A stretch of DNA of 64,000 nt, taken from positions 62,001-126,000 of IMG/VR virus record IMGVR_UViG_3300033149_003257. One strand, given 5' to 3'. Source of the DNA: a virus. This document shows, in pieces, positions 1 through 8,630 of this stretch (the stretch's first letter is position 1; every line of letters starts with the position of its first letter). Below the pieces are notes generated by a model. The model ran no database searches, was not told the DNA's origin, and saw nothing but the letters and a program-made list of their open reading frames with translations. The position numbers were made by a program, and so were the translations under genes.

Positions 1-2839
1 CCCATGTTTTTCCCAATCTTGCTGGAATATTAATATCATCTTTATTTCTTAAAACATTACTCATTAATACTTCTATATGAACAGAATCCATATCTCCTGA
101 TGGCCATTTATTAGTTATTTTTTTAAATAAATTAGTAGTATCTTTAAACAACTCTCTTCCACCAATTAATCGTTCCATATAATTAGCTTGATCTTTTAAT
201 TCACTAGTTTCTAATGACGTTTCTAAAATAATATCTCCTTGTTTATAATTTAAAACAATTTGTTTATTAATTTCCTCAAAATTTCTTTTTTGTATAATAA
301 CAGAATAATCCAAAACTATATTAAATATTAAATTATCAAACTCTATTGTCGAAATTAAATTAGATACCCATATAGAATTATCTTCAATACGAATATTATT
401 ATTCATATTATAAACATTTAAATCAAGTTTTAAAATACAATCTTTTTTACAAATTAAACCATTTTCTTCTTGTTGTATATACTCATTTAACTTATTTTCA
501 TTTATATCTAATAAAGGATCATTTTCTAAAATATCTTTTAATAAATTTTTATCAGTTATTGAAACTGCTCCGCCAAGGTGAAACGTTCGCATGATTAGCT
601 GGGTTCCTCGTTCCCCAATAGCCATCCCAGCAATTGTTCCAATATATGGAGATTTATGTCTTAACAAAAGTTTCCCATAACAGGTATGACATATTTTATA
701 AGATTTACAAAATATTGGAGATCTTAATTGAATAGTTTCTCCAACTTTATGTTCTTCCGGAATAAACTCTTCTATTCTTCCTTTATTTAAAAAATATCTT
801 CCTTTAAGTCTTTTTATTAAATCTTTATCTAATCTTACATTTAAATATTTTTTTGTTCCACAATCTTTTAAATATGGATCTGCTTCAACATTACTTAACA
901 AATAAACAAGTTTACGAGACAAATAACCTGTAGTAGACGTATTCAATGCACGGTCAATCATTCCTTTTCTACCGCCCTGAGACATCTCAAAAAATTCTTT
1001 ATTTGTTAAACCATCAGAATATGATCCACTAATTGGATCTAAAACTTTACCAGTTGGATCTGCAATAATACCCTTTGCTATTAAAATTTGTGTTGGTTGA
1101 TCCCATCCTTTTGCTGCTCCAGATTCAACTAGATCATATAATCCAGTATTTTTTAAATGTTTTATCAATATTTGTTTAGCTTTATTAATTAATATAGATG
1201 CTTGTTCAACTGTTGCTCCATTTATTTGTTTTTTTATTTCATAAATTTCATCTGGAAGTTCTATATCATCAATTTTTATAGATGGAGCAGAAATAGTAGC
1301 AAATTTAAAACCAATCTTCTCTAATTTAGAAAAGACATCTATAGCAATATTTTCACCATACTTTTCTAGAATTGTATTAATATAACTATTTATAATTTTT
1401 TTCGTTACTGTTTTATCTATAAATTCAAAATCAGGCGGAAAAGCATTATTTAAAATTGCTTTCCCCATGGTAGTATTTTTTCCTCTAAATTTAACTGGAA
1501 TATATGGATTAGTAGCATTTTCTAAATCTTCTTCATTAACTATTATAGGAGACTTATTTATCAATACATTTTTTGTTATAATATATAAACCAACAGCCAT
1601 TTCTTTAGAAAGGTCAAATGAAACATCTGTTGAAGAAGTTCCAGTTGTTCCTTTCATCATTTTCTCTTTAGCTTCTTGTTGAGCTTCATTTGTGAGAGGA
1701 TGATAAATAGCCATAACATCACCATCGAAATCAGCATTATGTTGACCAACTTGTAATGTACATACTTGAATAGTATCGCCTTCAATTAATCTAGGATAAT
1801 ATGCTCTATAAGATTCAGCATGTAAAACTGGATCTCTTTTCGCTAATACTACTCTACCTTCCATTACTGATTCTGTAGCATCAAAAAATATTTTATACAA
1901 CTCATCTGGAATAACATCTTTATTACGAATTGCTTTAATAACTCTCTGAACACTATCAACAGATAAACTAACATTATCAAAATTTTTTATTTCATCTTCC
2001 AAATTACTCTCATTAATTTTACCAGAATATAATAAACGATGAATTAAAAATGGTTCAAATAAAGTAGTAGCCATTCTAAATGGAATACCAATTTCATTAA
2101 CTTTTAAATTTGGTCCAGGAACAATAACTCCTCTTCCACTAAAATCTACTCGTTTTCCCATTAAATCAGATCGTATTAAACCACTTTTCTTTTGTATTCT
2201 ATTTTGAATAAAAGCATCATGATTAATAACTGCTTGTTGAACTCCATATGATAATAAATCAAATAATGGTCCACTTTTACTAACAGTTTTTATTTGAAAA
2301 GATTTTCTTAAAATTGATAAATATATTTCATTTAATTCGTCACTTGTCCAATTCCCAGATTCATCTTGAAAAATTGGTCTAAAATCTGGTGGAATTACAG
2401 GAACTTTACTTACAAATAAAGTTTTATCTTTATATGATCTTTGTAATAATTCTATAAAATTCTCTCTAGTTTTAGTTTCTCCTCTAAATTTTATATTTGG
2501 AAAAATATCAATAAAATTTGATAATCCTGTTACACCATCTGGATCAATTTTTAATGTTCCATCTTTATCTAAACTAAAATTTTCTTCCGTTGATATAAAT
2601 TTCTCTATTCTTCTATCTAATCTATATAAAATTTTATAAGCAGATGGATGAATAACTTCTATATTAATATCAATATATGAATATTTTTTCGTTCTATCAA
2701 TTGATCCAACTACTCCGAATATACTTTCAGAAAATAAACCCTCTGGATTAAAATCTCCACCTCTAGTAAAAAATTCTGTAGAAGTAATTGGAGTTAAATT
2801 AGATACAAATTTATTCACATCAAGAAATTTAATAAACAC
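1..2839 (-). CDS. rpoC: DNA-directed RNA polymerase beta-prime subunit, single-chain phage type (C-terminus beyond window)
   Basis: About 946 uninterrupted codons run off the left edge. The metal-binding loop NADFDGD is at about residues 368-374 (Asp370, 372 and 374 hold the catalytic Mg), preceded by a bacterial-like RSDLMGKRVDFSGR stretch. An SQGGRKGMIDRAL segment matches the bridge-helix region, followed by a CHTCYG zinc site and a trigger-loop segment GERGTQLIMRTFHLGG at about 742-757. The start is GTG with GGAG upstream, and an in-frame TAA lies directly before it, so no longer N-terminus is possible. The N-terminal Cys4 zinc domain of cellular beta-prime is absent: the protein begins at the segment equivalent to NPEGLFSESIFG. 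In phiKZ/AR9-type phages beta-prime is split into separate N and C genes; here both parts are one chain. No beta subunit lies in the window. Role: catalytic subunit of a phage-encoded RNA polymerase. Confidence 0.93.
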   Translation of the reverse strand, partial: MFIKFLDVNKFVSNLTPITSTEFFTRGGDFNPEGLFSESIFGVVGSIDRTKKYSYIDINIEVIHPSAYKILYRLDRRIEKFISTEENFSLDKDGTLKIDPDGVTGLSNFIDIFPNIKFRGETKTRENFIELLQRSYKDKTLFVSKVPVIPPDFRPIFQDESGNWTSDELNEIYLSILRKSFQIKTVSKSGPLFDLLSYGVQQAVINHDAFIQNRIQKKSGLIRSDLMGKRVDFSGRGVIVPGPNLKVNEIGIPFRMATTLFEPFLIHRLLYSGKINESNLEDEIKNFDNVSLSVDSVQRVIKAIRNKDVIPDELYKIFFDATESVMEGRVVLAKRDPVLHAESYRAYYPRLIEGDTIQVCTLQVGQHNADFDGDVMAIYHPLTNEAQQEAKEKMMKGTTGTSSTDVSFDLSKEMAVGLYIITKNVLINKSPIIVNEEDLENATNPYIPVKFRGKNTTMGKAILNNAFPPDFEFIDKTVTKKIINSYINTILEKYGENIAIDVFSKLEKIGFKFATISAPSIKIDDIELPDEIYEIKKQINGATVEQASILINKAKQILIKHLKNTGLYDLVESGAAKGWDQPTQILIAKGIIADPTGKVLDPISGSYSDGLTNKEFFEMSQGGRKGMIDRALNTSTTGYLSRKLVYLLSNVEADPYLKDCGTKKYLNVRLDKDLIKRLKGRYFLNKGRIEEFIPEEHKVGETIQLRSPIFCKSYKICHTCYGKLLLRHKSPYIGTIAGMAIGERGTQLIMRTFHLGGAVSITDKNLLKDILENDPLLDINENKLNEYIQQEENGLICKKDCILKLDLNVYNMNNNIRIEDNSIWVSNLISTIEFDNLIFNIVLDYSVIIQKRNFEEINKQIVLNYKQGDIILETSLETSELKDQANYMERLIGGRELFKDTTNLFKKITNKWPSGDMDSVHIEVLMSNVLRNKDDINIPARLGKTW

Positions 2840-2855
2840 TTATTTTTCTCCAATT

Positions 2856-3299
2856 TTATTTTCGCACATCATCTAAATAATTCTTAAACTTATCAACCAT
2901 CTTACTAATTATAGCTTTTTTAGCTGCAACATTAGCTGGTTTTGGAACTTCTTTCGAATATTTAGAATGTAATCTTTTCAATTTTGCAAGAATTACTTCC
3001 ACTTGTCCAGCATCTATACCTGGCTCTTGAAGTAATCTTTCTGCATATTTCATTGAAAATGAAATTATTTTTGGATCTATCATTCCAAGTCTATTACATA
3101 TAGAGAAAAAATAATTATTAACTTCTGGATTTCCTTTTATAACTAAAAAACATTTTGGAAACTTTCCATATAATCTATCCCTTAAATCTTTTCTCTGTAA
3201 AGCAGCTAATGTATCTTTATATGTATAAGGTGATAATACATCATTTACTTTCCTTAATAATTCTGTTAATTTAGTGAAATCTTTCTTATTATCTGACAT
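2856..3299 (-). CDS. Hypothetical helical protein preceding beta-prime
   Basis: 147 residues, mostly charged helix, with a Lys-rich C-terminus and no motif I recognise. The ATG has a GGAGGT Shine-Dalgarno. It is the first gene after a terminator and a GAACAAA promoter, and it ends 16 bp before the RNA polymerase gene, so the two form one unit. That position makes a transcription-related role possible, but this is inference from context only. Confidence 0.8.
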   Translation of the reverse strand: MSDNKKDFTKLTELLRKVNDVLSPYTYKDTLAALQRKDLRDRLYGKFPKCFLVIKGNPEVNNYFFSICNRLGMIDPKIISFSMKYAERLLQEPGIDAGQVEVILAKLKRLHSKYSKEVPKPANVAAKKAIISKMVDKFKNYLDDVRK

Positions 3300-3330
3300 A
3301 TTTTTATTACCTCCAATGTAACGTCATTTA

Positions 3331-3342
3331 TAATTTGTTCTA
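3331..3342 (-). promoter_or_regulatory. Putative promoter, GAACAAA motif
   Basis: On the minus strand the sequence reads TAGAACAAATTATAAATG. It lies between an intrinsic terminator and the 147-residue gene, with about 34 bp from the motif to the ATG. The same core occurs in at least eight other intergenic positions in the window in gene sense. Inferred promoter of the beta-prime unit. Confidence 0.6.
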
Positions 3343-3350
3343 TAATAAAC

Positions 3351-3392
3351 AAAAAAAATGGGTAAATTTAGAAAATCAAATTTACCCATTTT
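3351..3392 (-). terminator. Intrinsic terminator
   Basis: Perfect 15-bp arms (3355-3369 and 3378-3392) with an 8-nt loop, followed on the minus strand by eight T. It lies 17 bp after the stop of the membrane protein at 3409. It ends the upstream leftward unit just before the promoter at 3331. Confidence 0.85.
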
Positions 3393-3408
3393 AACATTTT
3401 AAATAAAC

Positions 3409-3936
3409 TTATTCCAATTTTTCTTTTGGAAAAATTGGAATAACAAATAATCTACAAGTTCTTCTCGAAACTCTATTTAATCGTTTTAGTTCTTCTATTT
3501 CTAATTTACAACAATATATAGAATTTGTATATGATTCCATTTTTTCAACCATTTTTAAAATCATTTCATTAGTCTTAATATCTGGAAATTTTGCAAAAAG
3601 TAAATTAGATGATTTTATAGAAGAAAATACTAATTCAAGTATTTCCTTTTCATATTGTTTATATTCAGTTAACAAATAGGTTTTCATTTCTTCAAATACA
3701 TTTTCAACTTTAGATTTATAAATTTTTATTTTTTCATTTTCTTGAATTATTTTTTCTTCACGATTTATATAATCATACATAATTATAAATTGAAATACAA
3801 ATCCAACCATAATAGTTATTATAGAAAAAATAATAAAAAATATATCCAATCCTTGAATATCATATCCTTTAGTTTCATAATAAGAAAGAATATAAGATAT
3901 TAAATAAAAAGATACAGTTAAAATAATAAATAGCAT
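3409..3936 (-). CDS. Membrane protein with coiled-coil tail
   Basis: 175 residues. Two hydrophobic segments (about 1-20 and 30-55) are followed by a long charged helical region that probably forms a coiled coil. No family is recognised. The start has AAAGGAT upstream. It is the last gene before an intrinsic terminator and follows the Cys-rich 59-residue gene. A role at the host membrane is possible but not shown. Confidence 0.75.
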   Translation of the reverse strand: MLFIILTVSFYLISYILSYYETKGYDIQGLDIFFIIFSIITIMVGFVFQFIIMYDYINREEKIIQENEKIKIYKSKVENVFEEMKTYLLTEYKQYEKEILELVFSSIKSSNLLFAKFPDIKTNEMILKMVEKMESYTNSIYCCKLEIEELKRLNRVSRRTCRLFVIPIFPKEKLE

Positions 3937-3957
3937 TATTTATCCTTTCAAAATAAA

Positions 3958-4137
3958 TTAATTTTCTTTTAAAGGATTCTGTTTTATAATTTTATAAATA
4001 TTTGTCCAACATGGTCTATTTCTAATATCCAATGACAAACAAGTTTTACATGGTTCTTTATCTGAATTATTATTAAAATATAAACAATGAACACACCATC
4101 TTGTAAAATCAACTGGAAGAAGGTCAAAAGAATACAT
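3958..4137 (-). CDS. Small Cys-rich protein downstream of the radical SAM gene
   Basis: 59 residues, starting MYSFDLLPVDFTRWCVHC. It carries two CxxC pairs plus further Cys, a zinc-ribbon-like pattern. The ATG lies 2 bp past the radical SAM stop with GGAG 8 nt upstream, so it is very likely translated and co-expressed. Function unknown: it could be a small metal-binding partner of the radical SAM enzyme, but no evidence beyond adjacency supports this. Confidence 0.65.
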   Translation of the reverse strand: MYSFDLLPVDFTRWCVHCLYFNNNSDKEPCKTCLSLDIRNRPCWTNIYKIIKQNPLKEN

Positions 4138-4139
4138 AA

Positions 4140-4925
4140 TTATGTCTCCACTAAATGTCCATAATAAGCAGTTTTTATTGAATCATACCATGTATCTTCA
4201 TTAAGTAAAGGTAAATTTCCTTGTGGACATGTATATGCAGTCCCATCAGGAAATACCCACATAGCTTTTAAAGTTATACATTTTTTAGTACATCCATTAC
4301 ATACTCTTCCTCTATTTTCTTGTAAACCAGTAAATCTAGAAGATATAAATTTCGGAAATTTCTCATACATTTTAATTATTAAATCATCAAGAGATTTATC
4401 TTCTGAAAAGAAATCCCTAAATAATTTAATTTGTATTCCTTGACTAACATAAAATTGTACAATTGATAATAATTCATTTTCTGTAATATTTTCTGTAACT
4501 ACTATTTGTACTTTTATATTTAAATCTCTAAATCCAGAAAGATCAATTTTTTCAGTAACTCCAATATGCCAAAAATCTACATAACAACCATTGTCTAAAG
4601 CAGTTCCATTAGTAACAACTTTTACTATTGAATCATATCCTTTTGCAACAGTACATAATAATTTTAAATGTGGATGAAAACCAGGTTCACCGCCAGAAAA
4701 AGTTATAATTGGTGTAAGATTCATCTTTTTCATAAACAAACAATAGCTTTGAATAATCTCAAAAGCATAAAAAGTATTTAAAAATTTAACTGGTTCAGAT
4801 TTACTAGGTTTTTTTTGAAAATCATTTAAACAAAAAGAGCAATTTTTATTACAAGAATTAGTAAGAAGTAATCTTAATCTAAATTCATGTTGATGTATCT
4901 TCTTATCCCATATTTCCAACTTCAA
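4140..4925 (-). CDS. Radical SAM protein
   Basis: About 260 residues. CNKNCSFC near residues 25-32 is the CxxxCxxC motif that binds the SAM-cleaving [4Fe-4S] cluster, and FSGGEPG follows as the second conserved radical SAM motif. A C-terminal Cys group (VCNGCTKKC and a later TCPQG) suggests an extra metal site of SPASM or twitch type. The start is TTG. The first TTG (4925) has AGAGG directly against it, while the second (4919) has it at a normal 6-nt spacing, so 4919 may be the true start. It overlaps the upstream 53-residue gene by 23 bp. Substrate unknown. Confidence 0.85.
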   Translation of the reverse strand: MKLEIWDKKIHQHEFRLRLLLTNSCNKNCSFCLNDFQKKPSKSEPVKFLNTFYAFEIIQSYCLFMKKMNLTPIITFSGGEPGFHPHLKLLCTVAKGYDSIVKVVTNGTALDNGCYVDFWHIGVTEKIDLSGFRDLNIKVQIVVTENITENELLSIVQFYVSQGIQIKLFRDFFSEDKSLDDLIIKMYEKFPKFISSRFTGLQENRGRVCNGCTKKCITLKAMWVFPDGTAYTCPQGNLPLLNEDTWYDSIKTAYYGHLVET

Positions 4926-5064
4926 CCTCTCTGTAAATTTCTGTAATTGGAATTATATCCCAATTTTCATCTTTCTCATTAGTTTTAAATATTTCACAAA
5001 TTTCTTTTTGTTTTTCTTTATTTAAATCTTTAAAGAAAATATCAATTATTCTTAATTCTTTCAT
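4903..5064 (-). CDS. Tiny acidic protein overlapping the radical SAM gene
   Basis: 53 residues beginning MKELRIIDIFFKDLNKEK, acidic and helical, without recognisable motif. Its end overlaps the start of the radical SAM gene, implying translational coupling. The codon usage resembles its neighbours. It fills an otherwise empty 145-bp gap. Function unknown. Confidence 0.6.
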   Translation of the reverse strand: MKELRIIDIFFKDLNKEKQKEICEIFKTNEKDENWDIIPITEIYREVEVGNMG

Positions 5065-5070
5065 TTTATT

Positions 5071-5358
5071 TTATGAATTACTTATTACTCCTTTTTCAAA
5101 ATCAGATTTTTTACAGATTGGTTCATAAATAGAAAAACCAAAGAAATATATAGGAGCAATAACAGTTTCAATTAAAATTATTCCCCATACTACATTTCCA
5201 GTAATTAACTCATATTGAATGTCATCATTTTTTGCTGTATTTGAATTTAGTAAACCATATGTTTCATATTCTTTTCCATCAATAAATTTTGGATCTCCAC
5301 AAGAACAAAAACAAAACATAAAACAAATAATTAATATTATTGAAATAATCTTTTTCAT
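5071..5358 (-). CDS. Small lipoprotein with central membrane segment
   Basis: 95 residues. A Lys-rich start and hydrophobic core end in a Cys cluster (FCFCSCGDP), read as a lipobox signal peptide. A second hydrophobic stretch around VWGIILIETVIAPIYFFGF follows. Phages and bacteria carry similar short lipoproteins of unknown role; effects on host envelope or superinfection are a guess. AAGGAG lies upstream. Confidence 0.7.
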   Translation of the reverse strand: MKKIISIILIICFMFCFCSCGDPKFIDGKEYETYGLLNSNTAKNDDIQYELITGNVVWGIILIETVIAPIYFFGFSIYEPICKKSDFEKGVISNS

Positions 5359-5381
5359 TAATAATACTCCTTTTTAGATTC

Positions 5382-5786
5382 TTAAATTAATTCAAGTTCT
5401 TCAACTTGTTTTTTCAATTTTTCATAAAATTCAAATCCTCTGACATTTCCCTCATCACTTCCCATATAAACATTCCCATTAGAAAAATCAATCTTTGTAG
5501 CATTTTCAATCATTATCCAAGTATCATGTAACAATTTCCTTACTTTAGATAATGGATGTTTTGGACATTCTTTAATATGTTCATATAATACTTTATCTCT
5601 AACATCAGGAGTTCCAGGAGGATATCTATGACCACAATATACACAATTTATATATAATCCAGATTGTAAGTCAGATATCCATTTCTTTAGAGATTCTATT
5701 TCTTTTTTTAATTCCTTATTTTCTTCTTCTAATTCATCACATTTTATTGATTTGTATTCAATTTCATCTTGAAGAGTTTTCCACAT
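5382..5786 (-). CDS. Coiled-coil protein with Cys/His finger
   Basis: About 134 residues from MWKTLQDE. A strong coiled coil (roughly 1-40, repeated E/K/L) precedes a finger with CVYCGHRYP then H and C further on (KEHIKEC pattern), probably one zinc. The ATG at 5786 has AGAGG at 9 nt. An upstream TTG (5816) gives 10 more codons but has no SD and lies inside the previous gene. Function unknown. Confidence 0.75.
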   Translation of the reverse strand: MWKTLQDEIEYKSIKCDELEEENKELKKEIESLKKWISDLQSGLYINCVYCGHRYPPGTPDVRDKVLYEHIKECPKHPLSKVRKLLHDTWIMIENATKIDFSNGNVYMGSDEGNVRGFEFYEKLKKQVEELELI

Positions 5787-5805
5787 TTTTATATACCTCT
5801 TTATA

Positions 5806-7257
5806 TTAAAAATCAATATTCATTAGTCTTCTTAATTCATTAATTTCAGATTCTAATTTCGAACCAAAATATAAAGTATAAAATTCTATTGAATCAACTT
5901 CTATTTTACTTAATGGAATTCCAACCATTCTTTTTCCAGTAACGGTATTAGAAAAATCTATTCTTGAAATTCTACCAACAAAATTACATATAATTTTATA
6001 TGGAAGAATTTTAGTACTAAAACCATAGAAATCTCTAGTTTTTTGTTGTATATTAATATATTCATTTACAGACTTAATTAGATAAGTCGTAGTAATTGAA
6101 GGCTGAGTTATAGGATAATAATCCAATAAAGAAAATAAATTTTTAAATTCATTAGAAAAAACTTTCTTCAAAAGATTATAAACATAAACAGATAATACTG
6201 CAGCCTGTTCTGGAGAAACAGTTTTAAAATGATTATAGGGAATATTAGTTATTCTAGATAATATAGGAAAAGCTAATGTTTCACAAATTGGAGAAATATA
6301 TTCAACATCAGAAACTCTATTTTGAAAATCAGTAATTAATTCATCTGAAGATTCTTCATTTTGTCCAATTTTAGAAATAGCATCTCTTTCAAGCTTATCA
6401 TAAATCTGTTCATATGCAATACCCTTTAATCTTCCAAGAGTATCATTATAAGCATATGTTCTTAAATTATTAACATCTAATCCTTGTATATCCTCAGTTG
6501 AAATCGAATCTTCATATATAACAGAACCCTTATATACGGACCTTAAAAACCATTTAATACTTTCATCTATTACACCAACAAAATATGTAATTGGATTTCT
6601 TCCATCACATAGTATTATAATATTATTCATAATAAAATTAAAAATTTCAATAATATGATCATCAATTGTTTTACATTGAATTGTTTTTATATAAGTCCAC
6701 ATATATTTATCTGTTAAATTATATCGAAAAGTTTTAGTTTTAATAACATTAAATATCTTATAAATTACTTGACTATTTGTTATATCTTTAGCTAATTCAT
6801 TATATATTTTTTTATGTAAATAATGTGGTAATTTTAAATTATCACTATTAGAAATAATAGAGTAAATTTTCAAATAACCAGATAATTTAATAATTTTTTC
6901 TATTTCATCTTCAGAAAATAATATTGATGATTTTTTAGCTTTTGATTCATCTACAAACTTAGACATATCTAAATCTTTTATTTCACTAAAATTATCAATA
7001 AAATATTTCATTTTATCTAAGTTAGAAAAAATAAGATTATAATAATTTTCAAAATCAGATTCTTTACAACTAAGAATCAAATTCATAAACCAATCATCAA
7101 ATTCATCTTTATATTCTTTAGATAATCGTTTTAGAAAATCTGTAATTATAAAAAATTTATTTGTTATTGATGTAGTACTTAACTCTAATTTTATTAAACT
7201 ATTATTATTTCTAACAACTCGCCAAATTTTTGAACTATCTTGTTTGAATGAAATCAA
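5806..7257 (-). CDS. Hypothetical protein, 483 residues
   Basis: Largely alpha-helical, Asn/Ile/Ser-rich, with no signal peptide and no recognised domain. The ATG has GGAGAT upstream. It sits between the broken glycosylase gene and the finger protein. Its size and lack of catalytic motifs fit a virion or inner-body protein as well as a cytoplasmic one; I cannot choose. Confidence 0.75.
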   Translation of the reverse strand: MISFKQDSSKIWRVVRNNNSLIKLELSTTSITNKFFIITDFLKRLSKEYKDEFDDWFMNLILSCKESDFENYYNLIFSNLDKMKYFIDNFSEIKDLDMSKFVDESKAKKSSILFSEDEIEKIIKLSGYLKIYSIISNSDNLKLPHYLHKKIYNELAKDITNSQVIYKIFNVIKTKTFRYNLTDKYMWTYIKTIQCKTIDDHIIEIFNFIMNNIIILCDGRNPITYFVGVIDESIKWFLRSVYKGSVIYEDSISTEDIQGLDVNNLRTYAYNDTLGRLKGIAYEQIYDKLERDAISKIGQNEESSDELITDFQNRVSDVEYISPICETLAFPILSRITNIPYNHFKTVSPEQAAVLSVYVYNLLKKVFSNEFKNLFSLLDYYPITQPSITTTYLIKSVNEYINIQQKTRDFYGFSTKILPYKIICNFVGRISRIDFSNTVTGKRMVGIPLSKIEVDSIEFYTLYFGSKLESEINELRRLMNIDF

Positions 7258-7261
7258 AAAT

Positions 7262-7524
7262 GATATCTCCTCTTTTATAGTTTTTCTCTACATCTACATA
7301 ACCACCAAATGGGTAATTCAAAATCTATAATTAATGGGGAATTATGATTCATACCTCTTCTTATCATTTCTAATGCAAGTTCTTCATGTCTTTCATATAT
7401 TTTTGCTGGTTCAACATAGTTTTTCCTTTTTTAATTATACCAAACAAAACATATGTATTTCAAAATGTCCTCCACATAAATGCTGATCACACATCCTTTT
7501 TGGATCAACTAACCACATTTTCAT
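7262..7524 (-). pseudogene. Broken pyrimidine-dimer DNA glycosylase (Pyr_excise family)
   Basis: From the ATG at 7524 the minus strand reads MKMWLVDPKRMCDQHLCG then HFEIHMF. These are the conserved MWxVDPxxMCxxH and HMF blocks of Pyr_excise glycosylases, which excise UV-induced thymine dimers. The frame then stops. The expected GIIKKGK follows in a second frame and EPAKIYERHEEL, ALEMIRRGMNHNSPL in a third. At least two frameshifts separate the blocks, so no full protein can be made. The order and spacing of blocks are preserved, which suggests recent inactivation. Confidence 0.75.
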
Positions 7525-7540
7525 AAAATTATACCATAAA

Positions 7541-7578
7541 AAATTAAAAAAAATGATCCTATGTATTAGGATCATTTT
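7541..7578 (-). terminator. Intrinsic terminator
   Basis: Perfect 12-bp arms (7550-7561 and 7567-7578), 5-nt loop, followed on the minus strand by a T-rich run. It lies 16 bp after the stop of the gene at 7594 and upstream of the glycosylase remnant. Confidence 0.85.
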
Positions 7579-7593
7579 CATCAGTGGTAAACT

Positions 7594-7809
7594 TTAAATA
7601 AGCGAACATTCTTCTTTCACAGGCTGAACAAGAATTTTTTTCTTCTTAGCCTTTCCCCACATACAAAAGGAAGAGACAACTCTCTCTGGTTTTGGGAGAT
7701 TAAAAAGCTTAATCCAGAAAGACCGGAATTTTGAAACCTTTATATCTTCTCTTTGTTGTTCACAAAGATCACATTTAACACAATCTTTTGTTATTCTCTT
7801 TTTATACAT
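7594..7809 (-). CDS. Small Cys-rich basic protein
   Basis: 71 residues. VKCDLCEQQRED carries a CxxC pair; the rest is Lys/Arg-rich. The ATG has AGGGG 8 nt upstream. It is bracketed by two intrinsic terminators, so it is a single-gene unit and is likely to have its own promoter in the 7875-8097 gap. Function unknown. Confidence 0.65.
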   Translation of the reverse strand: MYKKRITKDCVKCDLCEQQREDIKVSKFRSFWIKLFNLPKPERVVSSFCMWGKAKKKKILVQPVKEECSLI

Positions 7810-7824
7810 AATATATTCCCCTTA

Positions 7825-7874
7825 ATAAAAAATCCTGTCTTCACAGAGCATTTATAATAACCCTGTGAAGACAG
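7825..7874 (-). terminator. Intrinsic terminator
   Basis: Perfect 12-bp arms (7835-7846 and 7863-7874) with a 16-nt loop, followed on the minus strand by GATTTTTTAT. It would end leftward transcription coming from the 171-residue gene at 8098. Confidence 0.8.
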
Positions 7875-8097
7875 TTCCAAAAAAGAAGGATAGTGAATAA
7901 TATTATACTGCAAGTAATTTCCGCTTTCTAAAAAGTTTGTTTTGGTTTTGTCGGTTTTCTTAATTTATTTACTTCATTGGAATCACCCCCCTCAACTGAT
8001 TGAGAAAAGAAAAGAATATAACAAATAAAACTAAACCAACCACTAATTCATTTATTAATATATATAAGAAATATATTTTTAAAAGAATAAGAATAAA
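7875..8097. other. Non-coding gap with G-rich tract
   Basis: No convincing gene. On the minus strand a very strong SD-like GAGGGGGGTGATT is followed by ATG-AAG-TAA, a two-codon frame. A hydrophobic reading (VGLVLFVIFFSFLNQ) leads up to it in another frame, and SVEGGDSNEVNK continues in a third. This looks like a degraded small secreted-protein gene or a leader, but I cannot resolve it. Confidence 0.35.
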
Positions 8098-8613
8098 TTA
8101 AGAATTAATTGCTTTATTTAAATTGGTAGGAAGTTGCTTCCACCATTTAATCCATTCTTCTTGTTTATCACAATTATAATATAATGGGGTAGCACAAACA
8201 AAACGTGGTCTTTCTTCTGTTCCAATATCCCAACCACATTTTGTATATGGATATTTATTAAGGCGAGAACAAACTTTGTTTAAAAAACTTTTATTTTTAT
8301 CAAATTTTGGAGCAAGTCGAAATGCAATATATGAAACCCAATCTTTAGAATGACCTTCACATGATCCCCTCATTTCTAAATTTTTTATATTATTTAACTT
8401 ATTCAACCATTCTTTTTCCAAATGTTCATCAACTGAAATACCATTCCACATCTTACTTTTATGAGGTAATGGACATTGTCCAGATCTCCAACCTCCGGGA
8501 ACTGATTTTCCATAAATAAGTTCATATGCAAAAGTAGGAGATGGTTTTCTCTTTATACCACCCTTTCCCATCTCACGTTGTTCTTGAATATATTCTAAAT
8601 ATTTTCCTATCAT
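8098..8613 (-). CDS. Hypothetical protein with SCEGH motif
   Basis: 171 residues. The block MRGSCEGHSKDWVSYIAFRL recalls a small phage protein family with a conserved Cys-Glu-Gly-His. Further Cys residues occur near PYTKCGWDIG. No catalytic assignment is possible. The ATG has a clear AGGAGG upstream. It lies downstream of the HNH gene at 8631. Confidence 0.7.
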   Translation of the reverse strand: MIGKYLEYIQEQREMGKGGIKRKPSPTFAYELIYGKSVPGGWRSGQCPLPHKSKMWNGISVDEHLEKEWLNKLNNIKNLEMRGSCEGHSKDWVSYIAFRLAPKFDKNKSFLNKVCSRLNKYPYTKCGWDIGTEERPRFVCATPLYYNCDKQEEWIKWWKQLPTNLNKAINS

Positions 8614-8630
8614 TATTTTTTATAAACCTC

